Shown here: piece after piece, positions 27,758-36,121 of the stretch
Position numbering within the stretch: the stretch's first letter is position 1
How the letters are laid out: each line of letters opens with the position of its first letter
Source of the DNA: Lachnospiraceae bacterium
GTDB lineage: Bacteria; Bacillota; Clostridia; Lachnospirales; Lachnospiraceae
NCBI GenBank assembly: GCA_910574805.1
Contig: CAJTCV010000003.1
Span: 124,001 to 188,000 of the forward strand
Length of the DNA stretch: 64,000 nt
Direction of reading: 5' to 3'
Position numbers and translations under genes: made by a program
Notes under the pieces: model-generated
What the model saw: only the letters and a program-made list of their open reading frames with translations
Told to the model about the DNA's origin: nothing
Database searches by the model: none

Positions 27758-27897
27758 CAGCATCTGTCCGGGCTTGAACGGACAGATGCGGAACTCAAAA
27801 ACAGCATCTGTCTGGGGAAAGCCCGGAAGGATTTTCAGACATGAAAATGTCTGGGAATCCTTCCAGACGCCGGGCTTTGAACGGACAGATGCGGAAC
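27758..27897 (+). repeat. Two related hairpin elements, the second with a nested multi-stem insert
   Basis: Element 1 is a perfect hairpin: GCATCTGTCCG (27760-27770) and CGGACAGATGC (27779-27789). Element 2 repeats the same outer arms, GCATCTGTC (27804-27812) and GACAGATGC (27884-27892), and the same flanks (ACA before, GGAAC after), but its interior is expanded into stacked stems: AAAGCCC/GGGCTTT (27818-27824, 27872-27878), GGAAGGATT/AATCCTTCC (27825-27833, 27856-27864) and CAGACAT/ATGTCTG (27836-27842, 27847-27853) closed by a GAAA loop. No U-tract follows. It occupies almost the whole gap between the ATPase and permease genes. Confidence 0.85.
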
Positions 27898-27916
27898 CCA
27901 AATAGGAGGCGAGGTT

Positions 27917-28888
27917 ATGGCAGCCAGAATGAAAAATGGAGTTGTCAAATATTTTAAAGATAATATTGGTATCATCATCGCACTGCTTGCGATGTGTATC
28001 TTCCTGGTGATCTTCCCCACCACAAGAAGTACATTCCTGACCCCCAAGAATGTATTTAACATTCTGAGGCAGAATGCATCGAACCTGTTTCTTGCTACAG
28101 GTATGACCATGGTCATCATCCTGGGAGGCATCGAGCTTTCCGTAGGATCGGTTATTGCTCTGTCAGGTGTCGTGGCAGCAGGGTGTGTGGTGAATTTCGG
28201 TCTGCCGGAGATCGTGGGTTTTCTGGCGGCCATCGGAGTCGGCGCTCTGGTGGGTATGTTCAACGGTTTCGTGATCTGCAAGACCGATATCCCGCCTTTT
28301 ATTGTAACGCTGGCGTCCATGAATATTACCAAGGGTATTGCGCTGGTGCTCACAGGCGGTTCGCCTATCCGCTGTATGACGGACATGTTTAAATTTCCGG
28401 GAGCCGGTTATGTGGGACCGTTCCCCACGCCGGTGATTCTGATGATTATCGTGTTTGTGATTGCGGTGCTGATTGTGAACCGGACTCAGCTTGGACGGCA
28501 TATTTATGCGGTGGGCGGAAATGCTCAGGCCGCCAGATTTTCCGGTATCAATGTGCAGAGAGTCAAATTCATTGTCTATACTTATACAGGCATCATGTCC
28601 GGTATCGCTGGTGTGGTCGTGGCTTCCAGACTTTATTCCGGACAGCCTACGGCCGGCGACGGTGCCGAGATGGACGCCATTGCAGCCGTGGTTGTGGGTG
28701 GTACATCCATGAGCGGCGGTTCCGGACGTTTGGGTGGTACACTGATCGGCGTTCTGATCATCGGCGTGCTGAACAATGGTCTGAACCTCATGGGCGTGGA
28801 CTCCAACTGGCAGTACATTGTGAAAGGCTTTGTCATTCTGCTGGCAGTCTATGTGGACTTTATCCGGAATAAGAAAGCAGGAAGGTAG
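27917..28888 (+). CDS. Sugar ABC transporter permease (RbsC type)
   Basis: The 323-residue membrane protein forms the channel of the ribose-type importer. Family signatures are TGMTMVIILGGIELSVGSV near residue 56, NGFVICKTDIPPFIVTLASM near 116, YAVGGNAQAARFSGINV near 196, and a run containing GAEMDAIAAVVVGGTSMSGG near 250, together with about nine hydrophobic segments. Its start is preceded by AGGAGGCGAGG. With the preceding lipoprotein and tandem ATPase this makes a complete importer; only one permease gene is present, which usually acts as a homodimer. Confidence 0.93.
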   Translation: MAARMKNGVVKYFKDNIGIIIALLAMCIFLVIFPTTRSTFLTPKNVFNILRQNASNLFLATGMTMVIILGGIELSVGSVIALSGVVAAGCVVNFGLPEIVGFLAAIGVGALVGMFNGFVICKTDIPPFIVTLASMNITKGIALVLTGGSPIRCMTDMFKFPGAGYVGPFPTPVILMIIVFVIAVLIVNRTQLGRHIYAVGGNAQAARFSGINVQRVKFIVYTYTGIMSGIAGVVVASRLYSGQPTAGDGAEMDAIAAVVVGGTSMSGGSGRLGGTLIGVLIIGVLNNGLNLMGVDSNWQYIVKGFVILLAVYVDFIRNKKAGR

Positions 28889-28907
28889 TCCGGATCTTAT
28901 ATGCATG

Positions 28908-28943
28908 AAAAGTCTCCTGAGCCATAAGGCTGAGGGGACTTTT
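28908..28943 (+). terminator. Hairpin after the permease gene
   Basis: AAAAGTCTCCTGAGCC (28908-28923) pairs with GGCTGAGGGGACTTTT (28928-28943) with one mismatch and one wobble, four-base loop ATAA, ending in TTTT. It would weaken read-through from the transporter into the sensor genes that begin 16 bases later. Confidence 0.75.
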
Positions 28944-28958
28944 GCACGGGAGAAAGAG

Positions 28959-29903
28959 ATGAAAAAGTATTGGCTGTTATTGTGGCTTCTGGTCCTTGCA
29001 GGGACCGTTTCCGGCTGCAAAAAAGCAGAGCTGCAGGGGGAGGAGCATGCTCCGCGTCTGTTCGGAGCTACTTATATGACCCGGAACAATCCTTATTTTG
29101 ATGTGCTCCATGAAGCCATCAAGGAGGTGGTGGAAGGAAACGGAGATATCCTGATTTCCCGGGATCCCTGTCAGGACCAGGAGAAGCAGAATGCTCAGAT
29201 CCTGGAGATGATCGAGGAAGGGATCGAGGTACTGTTTCTGAATCCGGTGGACTGGGAGAAGGTGAAGCCTGCGCTGGAAGCCTGCCGGGAGGCGGAAGTG
29301 GTGGTGATCAACGTCGATACAGTGGTGAAGGACAGGGAATATGTGGTCTCCATCGTGGAGACGGACAATTATCTGGCGGGTGTTCTCTGTGCGCAGGACA
29401 TGATGCAGAAGGTGGACAGTGCCAGGATCGTGATTATCGGCAATCCAATCCAGACCTCTATCATGAACCGGGTGCAGGGATTTCTGGATACTATTGAGGG
29501 AAATGAGAACTATCAGGTGGTGTATACGGGAATTGGTGCAGGAGAATTTGAAGTCTCTGCGGAGGTTATGGCAGATTTCCTGAAAGAAAAGGTGGATTTC
29601 AATGTGGTGCTGGGGGGAAATGATCCCACGGCGCTGGGAGTGCTGGCAGCGCTGCAGCAGTACCGGAGAGAAAAGGGGGTGCTGCTCTACGGGATCGACG
29701 GCTCGCCGGATTTTAAAGGAATGCTGGAGCTGGGCTATCTGTCCGGGACCAGTGCACAGAGCCCGAAGACCATCGGAGAGGTGGCTGCACAGACGGCGTA
29801 TGACTATCTGAACGGACAGGAAGTGGATCCATATATCAGCATTGAGCCGTATCTGATCACAGGAGAAAATCTGGATGAATATGAGATCAACAGCTGGCAG
29901 TAG
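28959..29903 (+). CDS. Second substrate-binding lipoprotein, likely sensor partner of the histidine kinase
   Basis: The 314-residue lipoprotein has lipobox VSGC (Cys20) and a type I periplasmic binding fold closely related to the importer's binding protein at 25120: shared segments include NPYFDVLHEAIKEVVEGNGD, VLFLNPVDW, GGNDPTALGVLAALQ and LYGIDGSPDFKGML. It lacks the long acidic linker of its paralogue. The ATG at 28959 follows GGGAGAAAG. It is directly before the histidine kinase (14 bases) and has no permease of its own, an order that matches binding-protein-coupled sugar sensors such as XylFII with LytS in Clostridium beijerinckii. The coupling is inferred from order and paralogy. Confidence 0.85.
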   Translation: MKKYWLLLWLLVLAGTVSGCKKAELQGEEHAPRLFGATYMTRNNPYFDVLHEAIKEVVEGNGDILISRDPCQDQEKQNAQILEMIEEGIEVLFLNPVDWEKVKPALEACREAEVVVINVDTVVKDREYVVSIVETDNYLAGVLCAQDMMQKVDSARIVIIGNPIQTSIMNRVQGFLDTIEGNENYQVVYTGIGAGEFEVSAEVMADFLKEKVDFNVVLGGNDPTALGVLAALQQYRREKGVLLYGIDGSPDFKGMLELGYLSGTSAQSPKTIGEVAAQTAYDYLNGQEVDPYISIEPYLITGENLDEYEINSWQ

Positions 29904-29917
29904 TCAGGAGGAGGCTT

Positions 29918-31228
29918 ATGAGTGACAGGAAAGACCGGTATATCGCGTTGTTTCAGGGAGCCATGCTGATCCTGAACTGTGTGGCTGTGACATCCATCTG
30001 TGCATTTATCTATGTGACGACCAGAAGGATCCTGGCTTATTATGATGCCAGAAGATTTCTGAACGGGGTCGTGACGATTCCGAACAGCCCCAGGGACAAT
30101 CTTGTTGTCTGTATGGTGCTTATGGGGATTCTGGTGCTGACCTTTACTGTACGGCAGTTTATAAAGGACCTGCAGAACCGTTTTGCCGTCGTGACACTGA
30201 TTCTGGATATGGCTGTGTGCAGTGCGGTCATTTTTCATCTGGATTTTAATTATAACGGACTGATTCTCCTGGTATTTGCAAATGTGATCTCCTATGTAAA
30301 GGATGGAAAAGCCAAGCTGTTTTTTGTGGCGCTGGCCATCGCCGGTTATCTGGTGGCGGATTATGAGCTGTTATCCATTTATATGCCGCTGTATAATATA
30401 GATGACTATATCCGCTACTATGCTTCCGGTACACAGCAGTATCTGTTCAGTGTATACAATATTATGGTGTCGCTGAATATTATTCTCTTCATCGTCTACT
30501 GCGTCTATGTGATCAATGCCCAGAGAGGAACGATTGAGGAAGTCAATCATCTGTACCGGGAGCTGCAGACAGCCAATGAACAGCTGAAGGAATATGCGGA
30601 TATGACAGAGCGGATGGCACAGACAAGAGAACGGAACCGGCTGGCAAGGGAGATCCATGACACGCTGGGACATACGCTGACCGGGATTGCCACGGGTCTG
30701 GACGCCTGCCTTGCGCTGATTGAAGTATCCCCGGAACAGACAAAGAAACAGCTTCTGCTTCTGTCCAAGGTGAGCCGGGAGGGGATCCTTGACATCCGCC
30801 GTTCGGTCAATGAGCTCCGGCCGGATGCGCTGGAGCGGCTGAGCCTGGAGGTGGCCATCCGCAAGATGGTGACCGACATGAGTCAGGTCTCGGACGTGTC
30901 CATTTATTTCGAGACCGACGAAAAGCATCTGAAATTTGATGAGGACGAGGAAAATGCCATTTACCGTGTGATTCAGGAGAGCATCACCAATGCGGTGCGG
31001 CATGGGAAGGCGGAGAAGATCTGGATCACGCTGAAACGGGTGGACGGAGAGATCCTGCTGGTCATCAAGGATAACGGGACCGGTGCCAAGAAGATGGAAA
31101 GCGGATTCGGGACGAGACATATCCGGGAACGGATCGAGATGCTCAAAGGTACCGTGGATTTTGACGGACAGCATGGTTTTACAGTAACTGCACATATACC
31201 TATCAGATGGGGGGAGACTTATGATTAA
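29918..31228 (+). CDS. Membrane sensor histidine kinase, NarL/LiaS class
   Basis: The 436-residue kinase has about six membrane helices in the first 200 residues (for example near 10-30, 61-83, 90-108, 112-128, 133-150 and 175-198), with an extracellular stretch between the first two (about 33-60) that could touch a binding protein. A coiled-coil linker (200-235) leads to the HisKA_3 domain, where His247 in REIHDTLGH is the phosphoacceptor. The ATPase domain has VIQESITNAVRHG (N box) near 348 and DNGTGAKKMESGFG near 387. It starts with CAGGAGGAGG and overlaps the regulator gene by eight bases, so the pair is co-translated. Confidence 0.92.
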   Translation: MSDRKDRYIALFQGAMLILNCVAVTSICAFIYVTTRRILAYYDARRFLNGVVTIPNSPRDNLVVCMVLMGILVLTFTVRQFIKDLQNRFAVVTLILDMAVCSAVIFHLDFNYNGLILLVFANVISYVKDGKAKLFFVALAIAGYLVADYELLSIYMPLYNIDDYIRYYASGTQQYLFSVYNIMVSLNIILFIVYCVYVINAQRGTIEEVNHLYRELQTANEQLKEYADMTERMAQTRERNRLAREIHDTLGHTLTGIATGLDACLALIEVSPEQTKKQLLLLSKVSREGILDIRRSVNELRPDALERLSLEVAIRKMVTDMSQVSDVSIYFETDEKHLKFDEDEENAIYRVIQESITNAVRHGKAEKIWITLKRVDGEILLVIKDNGTGAKKMESGFGTRHIRERIEMLKGTVDFDGQHGFTVTAHIPIRWGETYD

Positions 31229-31895
31229 AGTATTGATAGCGGACGATCAGGAGCTGATTCGTCAGAGTCTTCAGATCGTACTGAACAGCAAGGAAGGGAT
31301 CGAGGTCACTGATGTGGCTTCTGACGGGCAGGAGGTGATCCGCTGCATCCGCAGACAGAAACCGGATGTGATTCTGATGGATATCCGGATGCCCAAGATG
31401 GACGGGGTCCAGTGTACGCAGATCATCAAGGAAAATTATCCGCAGATCAAGATTATTATACTGACGACCTTTGACGATGACGAGTATGTGTACAATGCTC
31501 TGAAATTCGGAGCCAGCGGCTATCTGCTGAAAGGGGTATCCATGGATGAGCTGGAAAATGCCATCCGGACGGTATACAGTGGTCATGCCATGATCAATCC
31601 GGAGATCGCCACCAAGGTTCTGAAACTTTTTTCTCGGATGGCTCAGGCGGACTATACGATCCCTGTGGGGAACAAAGGCGTGGCAGAGCTGACGAAGACC
31701 GAGTGGAAGATTATTGCTCAGGTGGAGACCGGAGCGGCAAATAAGGAGATCGCGGAGGCGCTGAAGCTCTCGGACGGGACGGTGAGAAATTATCTGAGTA
31801 CGATTCTCAACAAGCTGGATTTAAGAGACCGGACGCAGCTTGCGATCTGGGCCGTGCAGACCAATGCGTCAAAGCATGTGAGTGAGGAAGGATGA
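31221..31895 (+). CDS. Response regulator, NarL/FixJ family
   Basis: The 224-residue regulator has a receiver domain with acidic pocket IADDQE, phosphoacceptor Asp54 in ILMDIRMPKMDG, Thr in ILTTFDDDE and Lys in YLLKG. The C-terminal LuxR-type helix-turn-helix reads LTKTEWKIIAQVETGAANKE then LKLSDGTVRNYLS, followed by TILNKLDLRDRTQLAIWA. It pairs with the kinase upstream and probably controls the ribose-type importer and perhaps the PfkB kinase. The next gene overlaps its stop codon. Confidence 0.94.
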   Translation: MIKVLIADDQELIRQSLQIVLNSKEGIEVTDVASDGQEVIRCIRRQKPDVILMDIRMPKMDGVQCTQIIKENYPQIKIIILTTFDDDEYVYNALKFGASGYLLKGVSMDELENAIRTVYSGHAMINPEIATKVLKLFSRMAQADYTIPVGNKGVAELTKTEWKIIAQVETGAANKEIAEALKLSDGTVRNYLSTILNKLDLRDRTQLAIWAVQTNASKHVSEEG

Positions 31896-33205
31896 TGAAG
31901 AAGAAATATGGCTGGGCAGCGGCAGCCGCCATACTTGTTCTGGGGGCTGCAGTGCTGGCTGCCGGCTTCTGCCGGAAGAAGGAGACCGTACTGGAGTTCG
32001 GGATGTTCACCGGGAGCAACTGGGATGTGGCCAACGCCAACAGTTTTGTCATTATTGACAAGGCCATCGCCCGGTTTGAACAGGAGCATCCGGGGGTGCG
32101 GATCCATTATTACAGCGGTGTGATGAAAGAAGACTATTCCGAATGGCTGTCCAGAAAGCTTCTGGCCGGAAAGGAACCGGACGTTTTCATGGTGCTGGGG
32201 ACGGATTTCAATCAGTTTTCGGCGCTTGGGGTCATGAAGGACCTGGACAGCCGGATTCAGGAGGATCCGGATTTTGAACCGGACCGGTATTTTTCCAGCG
32301 CCTTTCGCACCGGGCAGTACGGCGGCGCTCAGTACGCCCTTCCCTATGAGGTAGTGCCCACGCTGATGTTCGTTAACAAAACCCTCCTGACCAAGGAAGG
32401 GATCGAGATGCCGGATCAGGACTGGACGTGGGAGGAACTGTATGACATCTGCCGGAAAGTGACGAAGGATACGGACGGGGACGGGATTCTGGATCAGTTC
32501 GGCATCTACAATTTTGACTGGATGGATGCAGTGTGTTCCAACGGTGGGGAGGTCTTTCAGGCTGACGGTTCTTCCTGTTATATGGCAGATGACCGGATCG
32601 TGGAATCTGTGAAATACATCCGGCAGCTCAATGCGCTGAATCAGGGACAGAAAGTGGTACAGGAGGATTTTAACGGCGGCAGTGTGGCATTTATGCCGCT
32701 GACCTTTGCAGAATACCGGACATACAAGACCTATCCCTACAAGATCCGCAGATATGCGAATTTCCAGTGGGACTGTATCACCATGCCTGCCGGGAGCCAG
32801 GGAGAAAATCTCTCTCAGGTGGATACCCTGCTCATGGGGATCAGCGCCAATACCAGGAAGGAAGAGCTGGCCTGGGAATTTCTGAAGCTTCTGACTTATG
32901 ATGAGTCAGTCCAGACGGAGATCTTCCAGTATTCACAGGGAGCATCTGTTCTGAAAGCAGTGACTCAGTCCCGGGAGATGGAAAATATCGTTCAGGAGGA
33001 TATGGAGGAGGGAGATACGGTTATCAGCGGGAATCTTCTGGGGCGCGTCATTGAGGAAGGATACATAAAGCCGCAGTTCAGGCGGTATGAACAGGCGCTT
33101 GCTCTGGCTGACAGCGAGATCAATCTCATTCTGGAAAATGATAAATCCGTGGACAGCAGTCTGAAGATTCTGCAGAGGACCATCAACAGCTATCTGCAGC
33201 AGTAG
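31892..33205 (+). CDS. Extracellular solute-binding protein family 1, orphan lipoprotein
   Basis: The 437-residue protein resembles family 1 (maltose-type) binding proteins. It has a signal peptide with lipobox AAGFC (Cys27 or 28), then FGMFTGSNWDVANANSF, PDVFMVLGTDFNQF, ALPYEVVPTLMFVNKTLL and the recurring WTWEELYDICRKVTKDTDGDG segment of this family. It overlaps the regulator stop by four bases, so it belongs to the two-component transcript, yet no matching pair of permeases follows. It may therefore work with a transporter elsewhere or be a second sensory protein. The fold differs from the two ribose-type binding proteins upstream. Confidence 0.88.
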   Translation: MMKKKYGWAAAAAILVLGAAVLAAGFCRKKETVLEFGMFTGSNWDVANANSFVIIDKAIARFEQEHPGVRIHYYSGVMKEDYSEWLSRKLLAGKEPDVFMVLGTDFNQFSALGVMKDLDSRIQEDPDFEPDRYFSSAFRTGQYGGAQYALPYEVVPTLMFVNKTLLTKEGIEMPDQDWTWEELYDICRKVTKDTDGDGILDQFGIYNFDWMDAVCSNGGEVFQADGSSCYMADDRIVESVKYIRQLNALNQGQKVVQEDFNGGSVAFMPLTFAEYRTYKTYPYKIRRYANFQWDCITMPAGSQGENLSQVDTLLMGISANTRKEELAWEFLKLLTYDESVQTEIFQYSQGASVLKAVTQSREMENIVQEDMEEGDTVISGNLLGRVIEEGYIKPQFRRYEQALALADSEINLILENDKSVDSSLKILQRTINSYLQQ

Positions 33206-33233
33206 CCGATAAGAGGTGTTAAGAAGATTTTAC

Positions 33234-33262
33234 TTTTCTTATGGAAAAAACTGTAATATAAT
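33234..33262 (+). promoter_or_regulatory. Possible promoter for the AI-2E family gene
   Basis: A perfect -10 box TATAAT is at 33257-33262 in an AT-rich gap; the hexamer at -35 spacing (TTTTCT, 33234-33239) is poor. Confidence 0.35.
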
Positions 33263-33330
33263 GGGTATAGATCTCAGGCAGGGGGCAATACTTTCACTGA
33301 GAGATTTTACATAAGGATGAGGCGCGGTCT

Positions 33331-34572
33331 ATGGAAGAAAACTGGAAAGATTATTATCATAAGGGTCTGGCTGCTTTTTTGACAGTAGCCATGTGTATTT
33401 TGTTCTTTTTTATGGTCTTTCGATTTGCTCAGATCCAGGCATATGCGAAAATGATCATGAAGATCCTGCGGCCCTTTGCATTCGGGGCAGTGATTGCTTA
33501 TCTGCTCTCCCCGCTGTGCAATCATTTTGAGCGGTATCTGGCGGATATCGGCAATCTGGAAAAGCGGCCTGCGAAATCAGCAGAGAAGCTCCGGAAGTTT
33601 TTTGGGGGCGTGAGTATCTTTCTGAGCCTTTTTCTCTTCTGCTTTGTGATCTATGTGCTGGTGGCCATGGTTGTATCCCAGGTGCTCAGCAGTGTCCGGA
33701 CGCTGGCGGAAGCCATGCCGGGATATGTTCTGACGATTACCGGATGGCTGGAGGGGCTGATCAATGAAGAGATGGCGCCGGCCATGAACTATCTGGAGCA
33801 GTATTCCGAGGATATCATCAACTGGATACAGGATTTTGCCAGAACGCAGCTTTTCCCCAATATTAACAGCATCATGAGCGGCAGCTCGATCAGCCTTCTG
33901 ACTTTTGTACTGGCGGCAAAGGATCTGGTCATCGGGCTGATTGTGGCAGTTTACTTTATGAACAGCCGGCGGGTGTTCGGCCGGCAGGCTAAAATGGTAG
34001 TCTATGCGCTGTTTCCGCCCAGGGATCATCTGGGCGAAGACCAGATGCAGACTGCGGACTGGATCCTGAAAGAAGTAGATATTATCAATGATTATCTGGG
34101 AGGATTTATCAAGGGAAAGCTTCTGGATTCCCTGATTATCGGACTGATCTGCATGGTATTTACGAGTATCGTGAACATGCCCTATGCGGTCCTGGTCAGT
34201 GTGGTGATCGGGGTGACCAATATCATCCCGTTTTTCGGACCGTTCATCGGGGCAATTCCCACAGCAGTGCTGATTCTCATGGTGGATCCGGTGAAATGTA
34301 TTTACTTTATTTTCTTTATCTTGGTGCTGCAGCAGTTTGACGGGAATATCCTGGGGCCGAAGATCCTGGGCAATACCACGCATCTGAGCAGCTTCTGGGT
34401 GCTGTTTGCGATTCTTCTGTTCGGAGGACTGTTCGGGATCGTGGGGATGGTCATCGGAGTGCCGGTCTTCGCATTCTTCTATCAGCTGGCAAGGGAATGG
34501 ATCCAGGGCCGCCTGAAGAAACAGAAGCTGAAAAGAGAGAAAATGGAGGCTGCAGAGAAAGCCTTCTTATAA
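33331..34572 (+). CDS. AI-2E family membrane transporter (PerM/YtvI-like)
   Basis: The 413-residue protein has the helix layout of the AI-2E transporter superfamily: two N-terminal helices (about 14-32 and 45-58), a third near 92-115, an amphipathic middle region (120-180), and five more C-terminal helices, with the conserved stretch GVTNIIPFFGPFIGAIP near residue 292 and GNILGPKILGNTTHLSSFWV near 338. Members have been linked to export of the quorum signal AI-2 or to cation/proton exchange; the sequence does not choose between these. It appears to be a single-gene unit with its own -10 box and a strong terminator. Confidence 0.88.
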   Translation: MEENWKDYYHKGLAAFLTVAMCILFFFMVFRFAQIQAYAKMIMKILRPFAFGAVIAYLLSPLCNHFERYLADIGNLEKRPAKSAEKLRKFFGGVSIFLSLFLFCFVIYVLVAMVVSQVLSSVRTLAEAMPGYVLTITGWLEGLINEEMAPAMNYLEQYSEDIINWIQDFARTQLFPNINSIMSGSSISLLTFVLAAKDLVIGLIVAVYFMNSRRVFGRQAKMVVYALFPPRDHLGEDQMQTADWILKEVDIINDYLGGFIKGKLLDSLIIGLICMVFTSIVNMPYAVLVSVVIGVTNIIPFFGPFIGAIPTAVLILMVDPVKCIYFIFFILVLQQFDGNILGPKILGNTTHLSSFWVLFAILLFGGLFGIVGMVIGVPVFAFFYQLAREWIQGRLKKQKLKREKMEAAEKAFL

Positions 34573-34575
34573 AGC

Positions 34576-34603
34576 AGGAGCTGCCGGACGGCAGCTCCTT
34601 TTT
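34576..34603 (+). terminator. Rho-independent terminator after the AI-2E family gene
   Basis: AGGAGCTGCC and GGCAGCTCCT form a perfect stem around GGAC, followed by TTTTT. It sits between convergent genes, eight bases from the pyrI stop. Confidence 0.92.
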
Positions 34604-34609
34604 CAGGGG

Positions 34610-35044
34610 TTATTTTTTCTTTCTTCTGTATTTTTCCTCACAGTATTTGCAGCGGTAGATCTCCTTTTCCGGATCGGTCAGGACGAAGATATGATCCAGC
34701 TCCTGCTCGATGGAAGTGATGCAGCGGGGATTGTGGCATCTGGCTACATTCTTGATCTCCTTTGGCAGGGAGAGACGTTTCTTTTCCACGATGCGGTCGT
34801 CCTTGATGATGTTGACTGTGATATTGTGGTCAATGAATCCCAGAGCCTTCAGGTCGATGGCATCGATGGAGCATTCAATCTTGATGATATCCTTTTTCCC
34901 CATCTTGTTGCTGCGGGCATTTTTAATGATGGCGACGCAGCAGTCGAATTTATCCAGGTTCAGATACTGATAGATCTCCATGCTCCGGCCTGCCTCGATA
35001 TGATCCAGTACGAAGCCTTCACTCAGTCCGCCGATATTTAACAT
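34610..35044 (-). CDS. pyrI: Aspartate carbamoyltransferase regulatory subunit
   Basis: The 144-residue subunit binds nucleotide effectors and holds the catalytic trimers together. The N-terminal allosteric domain has [20 protein letters not shown] and the C-terminal zinc domain has CHNPRCIT near residue 103 and [10 protein letters not shown] near 131, the four-cysteine site. It overlaps the end of pyrB by seven bases, so translation is coupled. Its presence shows that the first pyrimidine step is probably feedback controlled, unlike the PyrI-less enzyme of Bacillus. Confidence 0.96.
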   Translation of the reverse strand: MLNIGGLSEGFVLDHIEAGRSMEIYQYLNLDKFDCCVAIIKNARSNKMGKKDIIKIECSIDAIDLKALGFIDHNITVNIIKDDRIVEKKRLSLPKEIKNVARCHNPRCITSIEQELDHIFVLTDPEKEIYRCKYCEEKYRRKKK

Positions 35045-35958
35045 ACATTCACCTCCAGAAGGGTAAGGATCAAGGCCATACGTACGTAGACGCCGTACTG
35101 CACCTGACGAAAATAAGCTGCTCTTGGGTCCCTGTCTACTTCCACAGAGATCTCATTCACTCTGGGAAGGGGATGCATGACGATCATGTCCTCTTTGGCG
35201 AGATTCATCTTTTTGTTATTCAATATGTAGAAATCCTTCAGCCGGATATAATCCTCTTCGTTGAAGAACCGTTCCCGCTGTACCCGGGTCATGTAGAGAA
35301 TATCCAGTTCGGGCATGACATCTTCCAGCCGTTCCACTTCCTTGTAGGGAATGTTCTGAGCCTCCAGCACATCTTCTTTGATATAGCCCGGGACCTTCAG
35401 CTCCTCGGGAGAGATGAAGACGAAGGTGATATGTTCATAACGTGCCAGAGCACGGACGAGGGAGTGGACGGTGCGCCCGAATTTCAGATCGCCGCACAGA
35501 CCGATGACAAGGTGATCAAGCCGTCCTTTCAGGGAACGGATCGTAAGGAGATCGGTTAAGGTCTGAGTGGGATGCTGATGTCCGCCGTCGCCGGCGTTGA
35601 TGACAGGAATAGAAGAGACTGCACTGGCGACCATGGGAGCACCTTCCTTGGGGTGACGCATGGCACAGATGTCAGCGTAACAGGATATCATACGAATTGT
35701 ATCAGAAACACTTTCTCCTTTGGCTGCGGAGCTGCTGGCCGCAGAAGAAAAACCAAAAATATTGCCGCCCAGATTCATCATGGCAGCTTCAAAACTGAGT
35801 CGGGTCCTCGTGCTTGGTTCATAGAACAAAGTAGCAAGCTTTTTGCCGTCACATGCATGTGCATATTTTTCCGGGTGCTTCTCGATGTCATGGGCGAGAT
35901 CCAGAAGCTGATCCAGCTCTTCCACCGAGAAGTCCAGAGGACTCATCAAATGTCTCAT
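35038..35958 (-). CDS. pyrB: Aspartate carbamoyltransferase catalytic subunit
   Basis: The 306-residue enzyme joins carbamoyl phosphate and aspartate in pyrimidine synthesis. The carbamoyl-phosphate site [12 protein letters not shown] is near residue 52, with [12 protein letters not shown] near 131 and [10 protein letters not shown] near 265 forming the aspartate site. CAGGAGG precedes the ATG. Transcription comes from a promoter 117 bases upstream and must pass a strong hairpin with a U-tract, so expression is probably attenuated. PyrI follows in the same transcript. Confidence 0.96.
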   Translation of the reverse strand: MRHLMSPLDFSVEELDQLLDLAHDIEKHPEKYAHACDGKKLATLFYEPSTRTRLSFEAAMMNLGGNIFGFSSAASSSAAKGESVSDTIRMISCYADICAMRHPKEGAPMVASAVSSIPVINAGDGGHQHPTQTLTDLLTIRSLKGRLDHLVIGLCGDLKFGRTVHSLVRALARYEHITFVFISPEELKVPGYIKEDVLEAQNIPYKEVERLEDVMPELDILYMTRVQRERFFNEEDYIRLKDFYILNNKKMNLAKEDMIVMHPLPRVNEISVEVDRDPRAAYFRQVQYGVYVRMALILTLLEVNVC

Positions 35959-36014
35959 ACATACCTCCTGAATTATAATTCCGCTGTAGCCCTGCTTATA
36001 AAGAGCTTTCGCTG

Positions 36015-36052
36015 ATAAAAAAGTTCCGCCCAGGCCCCTGCGGGGCCCTGGC
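36015..36052 (-). terminator. Terminator-like attenuator in the pyrBI leader
   Basis: On the reverse strand CCAGG-CCCC and GGGG-CCTGG (36051-36030, with one bulged base) form a very GC-rich hairpin, followed after seven bases (GCGGAAC) by TTTTTT (36022-36017). It lies about 20 bases past the predicted transcription start and 60 bases before pyrB, so it can stop transcription in the leader. Confidence 0.7.
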
Positions 36053-36074
36053 TGATTAAAACTGCGCTATGAAC

Positions 36075-36103
36075 AGGATACACGATATACGGAGAAAATT
36101 CAA
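36075..36103 (-). promoter_or_regulatory. Promoter for pyrBI
   Basis: On the reverse strand TTGAAT (36103-36098) and TATCCT (36080-36075) are 17 bases apart. The predicted start is near 36068, giving a leader of about 110 bases. Confidence 0.65.
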
Positions 36104-36121
36104 CTTGTTTCTGGGAAAAGT

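Noticed and set aside
36015-36052. PyrR-dependent attenuator before pyrB
   Set aside because: I could not find a PyrR-binding loop sequence or an antiterminator in the short leader, so only a general attenuator is called.
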